Below are positions 50,001 through 61,900 of a stretch of DNA of 64,000 bases, piece after piece; positions within the stretch are counted from its first letter, which is position 1; each line of letters starts with the position of its first letter. The notes beneath the pieces were generated by a model. It searched no databases. It worked only from the letters and a program-made list of their open reading frames with translations, and was not told the origin of the DNA. Both the position numbers and the translations under genes were made by a program. The stretch is taken from the NCBI RefSeq assembly GCF_000237925.1, contig NC_031502.1, positions 47,224,839 through 47,288,838 on the forward strand, read 5' to 3'. The stretch is from Schistosoma mansoni. Its lineage: Eukaryota; Platyhelminthes; Trematoda; Strigeidida; Schistosomatidae.

Positions 50001-53000
50001 TGAGTTATGATTTCAATTGTAAAATACACTTGTATACTTTAATGGATATTATCATAGAAAGAATCTATCACAAAAAATGTTATATTGTATGATCAATTTA
50101 ATTAATCTATATTGTGACATTTTTTGAATGAGTCAAGATTCGAATATCCTGGTAAATAGGTTTATTCATCAAAATATATTAACTAATTTCTAAATTATCG
50201 TTTATTGAAAGAGTTATCAGGAATCATTTTTATCATCTTTTATAAGTATTTGTATATATTGTCATTGTGATATTTAGAAAATCTGCATTGGTCAACATTT
50301 CAATATGTTAACGTATAAAATAAAAAGTTAATCATAGTGTTGTTTGTGCTACTGATGTCGATAGATATAAGTAGTATGTATCATCAATCCAAAGTGAAAT
50401 ATCCAGCGGCAGAAGGTTAAGAAGTTTGAACAAAACAGAACAAAAACAGAGAAAGATTGGTTTGGAAACGAAGGAACAATCAAGTCTGAGACGATTGACT
50501 GATATTTTGCAAATGAAGTATTTATTGTATGATTCTCAGATTTTATTAAGAGATTCTGTAATTTTGTATTCATGTGCATTCGATTGTCCCCACTTGTTTT
50601 CTTGTTCAGTACATTCCAACAATAATGATAACAATATTTTTATTCATTTATTATTGTTTTGTTTGAATCTTCTCATCGATGTTTAGAACTGCAACTGGTC
50701 AGTCTCTAATTGGCATATGTGCATACTATGCGTATTGCCTCGATATAGCCTTAATTCACAAGCATTGTAAGCAATGCTTACAATATTTTTATTAATTTCA
50801 AACTGACTTTTTGAACGTATTTTTTTGGCTACGTATTGTGAAGACGAAGTTGATACAGAAACTATCATGTAATTTCACTATGCATTTATAATAATTTGAC
50901 CATAGATACAATCTTTAAGGCATTTTTATATATGAAAGTACAAGTAATGGTTAATGAAATTGAAAATCGAATAAATATAAAAATGATAAATAGAAATAAA
51001 AGTGAAAAACAGAGATGATATAATATGAGAAAAATGAGAAACTGTCACATTATTCTAAGCATTAAAATGGGTTAAGTGTTACTATGTTAGATTGCAGGTT
51101 AAAACAAAATGTTTTTTTCTACACAAAAAAAAATTAAAGCTTCAAAATTGTCAATAAATTTGGCCCTTCTCAATGATATCCTTAATTAAATACACAAATT
51201 CTATAAGGCACATATTATTTGGAACAAAACTGAAGGTTATCAACAGTTAAATTGAATATTTTAATTTTTAAATATATAACTGATACTATTAAAATTTCAC
51301 TTTAATATATAATACTTTGTTAAATTAGAATAGTTATCATTTAAAGATTGTTTTTCCCCTGAAAAAATCTCAGAATGAGATTTATGGAGATTGTAGTGAT
51401 TTCAGTAGTCGAATTCATGATTTGATGTAAGCTAAAACACCATTGAAAACCTGAAAGCGCTGAACTCATGAATTCAGCTATTAAAATCACTACAATCTCC
51501 TTAAATCCCCATTCTAATTATAATCACCATGTGCTCACTAGTGATTAGGTTCAAAATGGATTTCATGGAGTTCTGGTGAGAAGCTCTAATTAGAAGAGTT
51601 CAATCCGTGTCGATGTGAAACAGTTATCCACTTCAAATAATGGATGAAGTGTTGTGCATGATCATGAATTGATTGAAGTTAGATATTAATAGTGTTGAAT
51701 GTTGGATCAGTTGTCTGAAGGTTAAGCGTCCATGCACAGAATCGGAGATCTTGAGTCCGTGTTCAATGTGTGTGATCATGGATGTGCAGTGTTGAGGGGT
51801 TCCATAGAAGAATGAAATGACTGTCCAGTGATTCTATGTCTTCAATGATGGTCTATCTTACATTGACTCATGCATTCAACTATTAATATATATATTTCAC
51901 AGTTTATTTCATACCTTGATAGATTGAAATATTGTTGAATTCAATATTAACTTTTAAAAATATATCAAAATTTTACAATTATATTATATAAATTTAAAAA
52001 GAGAAAATTATCAATTAAATAACATACATCACTTTCATCAGTTATTGGTAGTCCCAAAAATTCAATTATACAATCAACTGTTTCTTCACGTAAATTAATT
52101 ACATCATCGAAATCATCAATAGCATTATCTACCTATAATAAAAATATAAATAAATATATAAAGTAATGTAATACAGATTTCTATAATATAATATAAGAAT
52201 ATATATATATATATTTCAATAGTTGAGATCATGAGTCATTTGAAGCTAGATCACCATGGAAAACCTAGAAGCACTGGACGGCCGTTTCGTCCTATTATGG
52301 GACTCCTCAGCAGTACGCATCCACCATCCCGCCTTGCGAGATTCGGACCCAGGACTTAAAGTCTCGCGCGCGAGCGCCTAACCATTAGGCTACTCAGCCG
52401 GTATTCAACGGTATTAATTTGTAACTACAACAAATCCACGAAATCGAGCGACACATCCACCATTGTCTTCAGTGAGTTGATATCTCACAACAGACCTGCT
52501 TGAACTCCACTGGTCACTGCTTCTCACTTGAACTCCATGAAATACCTCATGGAGTCAGTCACTAGTGAGCATTGAGCAATTGACTCATGATCTCAACCAT
52601 TGAAATGACTATAATATCCACAAAAACCCCTTCTGATATGAATATTTTTTTTTGAATTTGAATTATTTTCACTTTTAATAATTAAAACTTAAATTATTTA
52701 TCTTTAACTTGATATTATTAATTAAAAATATTTTACAAATCGTGAAATTTATGTAAATCCACATGGAGGCGACCAGACGTGGAAGCTTATTTTCTCTATC
52801 CATAAAAAATTTATGTAAATCAAGAAGATGAAATCGAACACGATATCAACACGATATAACTAAATAAAACTAAAGAAGTATATTTTAAAAAATATTGATT
52901 CTTTATGAAGGATTTAGAAGAATAAATACAGTGTGAGTACAGTTCACAGACGAATTTGAGGAAGCTCTAAGAAACTCAGAAGGAGCCGAACATATTCCAT

Positions 53001-53933
53001 CCAATCAGCTTTTGTAAGAATATTCCAGAATCACTACGTGTAACTTCCCTATTGGGCAAGTGCTAATCCCCCCCTGTGTGCGGATTAGATAACTATAATG
53101 ATGATTTCGTTTTTACTAAAGACTTTAAAATCTGATAGTTTTTTTTACCATAATTGACACTGTGTTGGGAATAGAATTTTTTCCACATGTCTTCTATCTT
53201 CTCATTTTGAGACTGGGGAAGGTTCTAGCGTTCAAGTGCTCAAGTTATACGCGATATACTAAGAATCTAAGTTCGAGATATAACATACAGCATTTTGTAA
53301 ATGTGAACAATTAAGTCTCCACATCTGTATCGTTTATCTAACACGAAGTTGAGAAGTTTAAAACATATAAAAGTAAATTATCAACTATCTTTTCAACTAC
53401 TTCTAATTAATTTAATTTTTTAATCTAGATTTTGACATGTAAATGAAAATAATTTGAACTTTATGCCACAATTATCATCGGATGCCTAACAAAGACTCGT
53501 GAAATGCAAACACGAGAAAATCAGGCTGGCTTCAGACGTGGTCGTGGCTGTATCGACCACATATTCACCATTCGTCAGGTTTTAGAACACAGGCATGCTT
53601 ATCGGCGTCAGACAATGATAGTTGTTCTTGACTTAAAAGCAATATTTGACTCTGTAGACCAAGAGGTTCTGTGGCAGTGTCTGTCATTGAAAGGTGTAAC
53701 TCAGAAGTACATAAACCTGTGAAGGCTCTTTACTCGAACAATACCAGTCAAGTGAGAGCTTATGGCGAAATGTCATCTGATTTAAAAAAAATATAAATGC
53801 AATTGCATTTTTGATTAGATTTATTTGTGTTTTTCATACAATTTTGTCTCACTTGTTGATAGATGAATATCAAGGTTGCCCTGAAGCATGGCTGTTAAAC
53901 ATTGATCATACATCCAATATAACTATGTTCCCC

Positions 53934-53993
<60 letters not shown>

Positions 53994-56900
53994 TATCGTC
54001 GTTATCTTTAACGATCCCAGAAATGACTACTACAATTTTATGTCGTTTATTAGTCAGTGAACTAAAGGATTGTTCAAACTCAAAAACTATCCCTACAATG
54101 TATAAGGACTTAATTGCATATCAAACAAGCAATTTGAGTAAAGAAATATATATAGCAGTTCTATGCAATGTTAGTTCACCAGGGATTTATAGCCAGTTTT
54201 CTTTATCATCAAGCAAACTACATACTCTGTGAAGCCCAACTCAATCTAAAAAACAAGAGATAGTATTTTATCATTTTTGAACAATTTAAACTGTATATAC
54301 AGATCGTTTTTACAAATATTCCATAAGGTAAATGCTAATTAATATTACATTTAAGATTTTGAGTAAAAACTAGTACTCTCTATCCTGACTGGCTTCTGAT
54401 AATAAAATAAGTTTATTCAGTTAGTCATCATCAATATGAAGCTTGGAACACATGTGCAATGAATCAAGTTGGGAGGCGATTCTCTGTTGGGGTTGTTGAG
54501 AATAGTGAACTACACTAAAGTCAAAAAGCGACCATTCAAAACCTGGAATAACTAGACGGTCGTTTTGTTCTAGTATAGGACTCCCCAACAGTGTGCACCA
54601 ACGACCCCGCATGCGGTACTTGAACTCGTGACCTCTGGTCTCACGCGCGTACGCTTAACCTCTGTACCATTGATCGAGCATCTAACATTGTTAATGTCTA
54701 ACTTCAACCAATCCAAAATGTCGAGTAACTATATTAGTTCTCCTAATTCCCATCTACTGTAATAACATGTGAAATGTTTTTTCATAAATCAAAATTTAAG
54801 AAAACCAAAGCCTTTTATGTATCAAAATAAAAAGCAAGTATATTCTGAGCCCCCAAATGCCCTGGTACGGTCGAGAGTGGGGAGAGTCCGCTCTCCCTCT
54901 CCAAATGCTCTCACATGGCCAGCGAATATATAGCCTCTGCCAGGGAAGTCCTACTCACTACCTTCTCGTGGCAGGGTTGTTGTTCACGAAAGTGAGAGGA
55001 CGAAGAGCGAATGTCCGGCGTTTTAACCAGGTTGGTGGACGTGGAGGGTCCACCTAGGGGAGTTGGAAAACCCTGATTCCAAACCAATGGTGCACATGGG
55101 CTCCAGGTTCCTGATGGAACAAATGGCGTATGAACCTATTGTTGGTCACCGGCTACCATGGGACTGCATCTCCTCACGATGATCCACTGCCTTGTGGATC
55201 AGACTTTTCGGTCAAAGGCTCGGGGTGTGGCCCCCTAAGAAAACCACCTGGTTCAGTCTGGGCACCTGGGCAGTATCACAGCCCTCACGCAAATCAAATG
55301 AGATTTGTGCGGCGCATATTTATCTGGTGCTTTTTGTAACAATATTTATGTGTTTAAATAATAAATAATAAATAATTACATAACTTACCTCCTCTTTAAT
55401 TTGTACCATAAATGGTAAATAACGACCAAGTTGTTTAATGAAATGATATTTACCTTTTCTTAATAAATTCATTTTTCTATTAAATGTAACTTCATTCATT
55501 ACTTTATTAGTTTTCTTCTCTATAATATCTGGTTTTGTATGAATACTACTAATATGATTATTGACATTATGATTATGTTCATTCTTTGATAATGAAATGG
55601 GATGATTTGTAGTTTGATTAAATTGATATAAATCTTTTTGCTGACCTTCAGGATTAATTAATGTAAATATACTACTTAATGCTTTTAATGCTAAATGTCC
55701 CATAACTAATCCAAGTTGTATAGAACCATCTGTCATTTTATGACCGGTAACTAAAAAATGTGGTATCACCATTCTATGTATAGATGAAGAAAAGTCATCA
55801 TGAGGCGTGTTCGTTTTGATTATTGATTTATTAGTAGAATTTAAATATTTTGGCAATGAATCTGAACAAATATGCTGGAATATGAAAATTTTTCAAAGTT
55901 ATATGACAAAATTACTAATATAATTTTATAATAATTTTATATTTAAATAAGATTTGAATTAAATGTTTCGTACAATATTCAATTAGCAAAAGATATTGTT
56001 GATTATAATAATGTTATTTCTTGCGAAAAAAAATTAATAAAAACTTAACAAGCAAGTAGCTATCAGGACTTAGTAGCTGGGTGAATAACACGATGGCGTT
56101 TGAAGCGAACGGTACTGGGTTCGAATTCTAGAGTGAACATCAACTCTAAGATGCAGGTACATCCAGGTGAAAAGTCCCAAATAGGATGAAACTCTCGTTC
56201 TGGATTCCACTGCTAGCCACAATCCATCTTTGCTTATAATGTTTGTAGATTAGGGCTATATCGAGGCAATACGCACACTATGTACATATGCTAATAAAAG
56301 ACTGATCAATTGCAGTCCTAAAATGTTAATAGGAAGATTCAAACAAACAATACTAAGTGAATTCAAACTTCACCCCATTGCACAAGCAAGTGGCTATCAG
56401 GACTCAGTAGCTAGTGGATAATGTGATGGCACTTGGAGTGGAAGGTACTGGGTTCAAATTCTAGAGTGAACATCAACTCTGAGATACAGATACATCCATC
56501 CGACGAGTCTCAAATAGGACGAAACGCGCGTCCTGGATTCTACTGCTAGCCACTATTCATCTTTGCTCTTAATCTTAAATGTTAGTTATAAAAATATTAA
56601 AACATTTTGAGTATAATTTTCCTCTTCAGTGATGTGAATATAAGAAATTTTATTACTGGGTTTTATGCTTTTCAGTTTGCTTTTTTTTAAAAGTACAGTT
56701 ATGAAAATGATTATGTTAGAGAAATATTTGCATCGTATTACTGTTTTTTTTTTAAAAAAAACTGTAGATGGTCACTTAACACTGATCACATTCATCAAAG
56801 TGTATTAACAAGTTCTTGAAATTATTTATAGTTGACAATCAGATAATGGTAGTGTATTGAACATGAACGTCAGTGAGGATAATCAGATGTATTTGAATAC

Positions 56901-58861
56901 GAAATTGCAAAATCTTTTAGTAAAATCTGACAATTATACAGTAAATAATTAGTTTGCAAAATGTCAATCAATCGTCTCAAACTTTATTGTTCTTTTGTTT
57001 TCACACCAATCATTCTCTGTTTTTGTTCTCTTTTCTTCTATCTTATTAACTTTCTGTTGCCAGGTATTCCACTTTAGATTGATGATACATACTACTTATA
57101 TCTATCGACATCAGTAGCACGCATCACACCAGTATATATTAATGTTAATTCACCTTACAAATGTTAACATAATTTTATGCATAGAATAAAATCTGAAATG
57201 TAGGCAAGTTTTTCTGATGTGAAAATAGTTTTAATTACCTAGAAAATAATATTTATTTATTACCTGGGTTTCAGAAAGAAACAAACATAAGTTTTGAGAT
57301 TTAAGTGTATTACTTTAATTCTGCCATCTGATAACTAACATATTTCAAAGTTTAATGAATAATTTACTACTTTTATAATTATATTTTTTTACCTGTATGG
57401 GATGATATTATATCAAACCCACATAGGTTATTCTAACCTCTGGAAAGATCAACTTATTCTTCTCAAGTCACATTTTTACCCTGTCACTTATTCGCTTATC
57501 AACTTTGACTGTTTTTATGTGAGCGTATGTATGTACGTTTCTTATATTACTTATCACATAACTGTAACTTATTTTTGTCTGACCATAAATATCGACTGAC
57601 GCTTGGTTAAATCTAGTTGGTTCACACTCCTTCATTTCATTTTGCTTCGTTTATTTGATCGTCTGTGTGGATCAATGATTGTATGAAATATACGTATACG
57701 AAATCCATTCTCGTATTTGACGTATTTAATTCCACCATTTACTAACGCAATTTAAGTCGGTGATTTCAAACGAGGATCGACGAGATGTATAAGTCGAAAA
57801 AAATAATTAATAGACGAGCAAATTGGAGTCAAATAATCACGGGTCACTAGAAATGAAATCTTTCCATGGTCATATTATCACCTTAAATACTGGTATTAAC
57901 TATATTGGACACATGGAACTAACGGAAGATTAATATCAGTAAATCAATTAGAATCAGATCTCACCCTAATGTTTTCCTGGTAACATTATCTCTACAGTAT
58001 GTAGTGTCCTTATTTTTAATCTATCACCAAGTCTTAAGTCCACAACGTGTAACGAAGTTCAGGCAACGGCAAAAATTCTATGTGATATACTATAAATGTT
58101 CTCTGCTAATCCTAATGATCTCATTCAATACAAATTTCATTTTCAAATAATTATCAGATTAAAAAAAACTATAAAAAGCTTGTTAATAAAAAAATTGTTG
58201 TATTGGTTATTTGAATCTTTCCATTGATGTTTAGGATTGTAATTGATCAGTCTGTTATTGGCATACGTGTACCCTGTGCATATTGTCTCGATATTGTCCT
58301 AATTCATAAGCATTAAGTAAGACGGTACGCGAGTCCTGAATTCCACTTTTAGCCACCATCATATCTGCTTATAACGCTTGATAATAGTTTTTATATCGAT
58401 ATACAATAATTAAAAACTTAGCTAATCCTCATGAAGCTAAAAGTAATTACTTTGTCAATCATATAGACTAGGAACTCTATTGGTTTATTTGTGAACATCA
58501 AGAAAGACACAGTAGCCACTGAAGAATCATCTGAAATTAATTACGGGTTAAGAAGATATGTTGAGAATTTATCACTATAAATTTTTTGGCTGAAACAATT
58601 TTTCTAATATAGATGAATCTTCAATCAGATTGTTAAATGATAGTACATATCAGGAGGCATGTTTCATAAGTAAAGATGGATAGTGACTAGCAGTGGAATC
58701 CAGGACGCGCGTCTCGTCCTATTTGGGACTCGTCAGTTAGATGTACCTTTAATTATGTTAGACAGATAAATGACATTGAAAAGCCAACTTATCCATCACT
58801 TGATAAAATGTTAAACATGAATGTAAAATATTCCTGATGTGTTCTATTTTATTTTATTCCC

Positions 58862-58901
<40 letters not shown>

Positions 58902-61900
58902 CTCCTCCAGTCAATTTCAATTATGGTTAAATTTTGTTAAGCCCTTTTAATAACTTAACGTTATCCGTGTAGTACTAATTGGCATATTTCTTTCTACTAC
59001 TATGACCACATATGACTTCTTATGCACACATCTCTCACTAGCTTAAATGTTAATCGCTTAAATATCAACCGATGATTCATTCTCTTTCCCATATATTCAT
59101 GTATTCGACCCCTATTACTAGCCTTTGCCTTGCCCACCTGGAAGCACTGGACGGCCTTTTCGTCCTATTGTGGGACTCTTCAGCAGTGCGCATCCACGAT
59201 CCCGCCTCATGAGATTCGAACCCAGTGCTTCCAGGTTTTTCATGGTAGTCTAGCTTCAATTGACTCATGATCTCAAGTATTGAAATTACTATAATGTCTA
59301 CAAAACCCCTACCTATATTTTTTATAATTGTTAACAAACCTTAACATGAATGATAATATATAAATTTTCATTTGTCATTAATATTTATGATCATCAATAT
59401 GTTGCTATGGAATTTCTCTTAAAATATATTTTTAGTTTAATTTCGTTTTCTGAAATTTTATTAAAAAATTGAATCTCATAATTAAACAAAAAATTCAAAT
59501 GTGTATCTTAATCAAAAATATCGATTACTTAAGTGAGAAATAAGTAAATATTAAAATTCACTTACACGTAACTCATCTATAAATCGATCAACTTCTTCTT
59601 CTAAAGGAAATTTTCCAGGTACAAAATTCAATCGGATATAACTAAAATATTTATGAATATTTGAAAATTAGAAAAAAAACTCAACTATTGTCTACTTCTG
59701 CATTAAGAATTGTCAACAGTGTATAAGCTATAAAGCTACCGGATATCTGATAACACACTTTCAGGGCTTCTTATGAATGTAATACCTTTAAAACACTAAG
59801 CCGAATTGGCGGGAATATAGAATTCTAATTATAGTCAAGATACTTAGAAATATTGATTCATCTGCTAGCTAAGCATATTTGTATGTGACGCAATCAGTTG
59901 ACTATCAGTAATACTGAGTATAATAGTTAATAACTTATAAATGGATTATTTTTATACAAAAAAGTTATGATTATTCTTACAAATTTGCATTGGATGTATT
60001 GTTTAATCAGACCAACCCACAAATGCCCTGGTACGGTCGAGAGTGGGGAGAGTCCGCTCTCCCTCTCCAAATGCTCTCACATGGCCACGCGTATATAGCC
60101 TCTGCCAGGGAAGTCCTACTCACTACCTTCTCGTGGCGGTGTTGTTTACGAAATTGAGAGGACAAAAAGCGAATGTTCAGAGCTTTAACCGAGTTTGTGG
60201 ATATGGAGGATGCACTTAAGAGAGTTGGAAAACCCTGATTCCAAACCAATGGTGCACATAGGCTTCAGTATCCTGATGGAACAAATGGCGTATGGATCAA
60301 TTGTTGGTCACCGGCTACCATGGGACTGCATCTCATCACGTTGCTCTACTTCCTTAAGGATCAAACCTTTAGATGAAAGGCTCGGGGTGTGGCCTCTTAA
60401 GAAAACCACCTGCTTCAATTTGGGCACCTGGGCAGTACCACAGCCCTCACACCAATCAAGTGAGATTTGTGAGGTGCATATATATCTGGTGCCCCCTTGT
60501 ACCAATATTTATGTGTTTAAATAAATTATTTAATCAGACGTTTAAAAATTAACATTAGTCTTGTTCCATCCAACATTTACTTAGTTTTAGAAAAAGTATC
60601 TTGGATGTCCATAGTTTTCGATCTAACTTTAATATTGGCTAAAAATGAATTAGATATAATTATATGAATGAAAATTGCGGTTGAATTTCCTGTGGAAATG
60701 CTTAACTATAGACTGATTAAAGCTTGTATCTGATTTATTAGAAAGTTTTTATCCACTCTTAATTAAATTGTAATTATTCTACGATACACTAAGCTTTTTT
60801 ATGCAAATGCTTCTGTTGATAAACTTTTGTACAGCAAAAATAATAAACATTTTGAAATAAACTGAATTCACTTCAGTTTGTATACTCTATATTATACAGA
60901 AATAACATCTGTTTATTATCTAAAATTCAAATTATATATAAAATAAGAACTTTTATTTCATTTGTTGCTATCATGATGATCAACTCACTGTTTGCCCCCC
61001 CCCAACCTTTTTTCTTGGTCTTGTTTGTTTGAATTTATCTTTATTTTCTTATGACATTTCAATTTTTCATTCAAGTCTAGTTTTTATTTTGTTTCTAATT
61101 TATGGTTATTATAATTTGTTCTATTATTTCAACATTGTTCAATGAAATATCTGATATCTGATTGTTTTAGACACCTAGATACATCCGTTTTCTTATGTCC
61201 TATTCAACTATAAATATGACTAATGGGGTGTTTGCTACTGGTATCGACAGTCATAAGTAGTATGCATCCTTAATCGAAAGTGAAATACCTAGCGGTAGAC
61301 GGTTAAGAAGTTCCCCACTGATGTTCTTGTTCACTACACTAATATTATTACCACTCATATGATTACTTAATTGGTTTTTTTTGATAATAACTATCACTTC
61401 ATCATCTAATCTTTCATATTTATAACAAATTATATATATTTCTTATATTCAATTACTTCATGATCTTTTTTTGTCTTATCAGTTTACCCATTGTGTGGGT
61501 GATAATGATTGGTTGTCTGCTTAGTCAGACATGTACATGATCTGACAGGTATCAGATGAGTTATATATTCCCCTATCCTTAATATTTATTATTGTTGATT
61601 GATTGTCTATTGGTTGTTGGATTGTGTCGGGTTTAGGTGTCAGGCTAATCACGTGTTCTTGATCTGATTTCTGTTGAAGTCCTGTTGAATACACACTGAA
61701 AGGGAGTTCAGTGTAGATATTCGTCTAAAGTAAATTAACGTCCCATTCGTGTAAACAAATAAAACGGACCATTATAACACTCATAAATCAAACTTATATG
61801 AATATTGAACAAAAAAACTATTTATAAACGTATTTCACTAGGAAAATAAATGATTTTGTATATGTGACATAAGAAATTACATTTATAAAACGTTTTATTT

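Noticed and set aside
60195-60524. Open frames inside the 510-bp repeat as coding
   Set aside because: The frames are not kept between the four copies, so the repeat is treated as noncoding.
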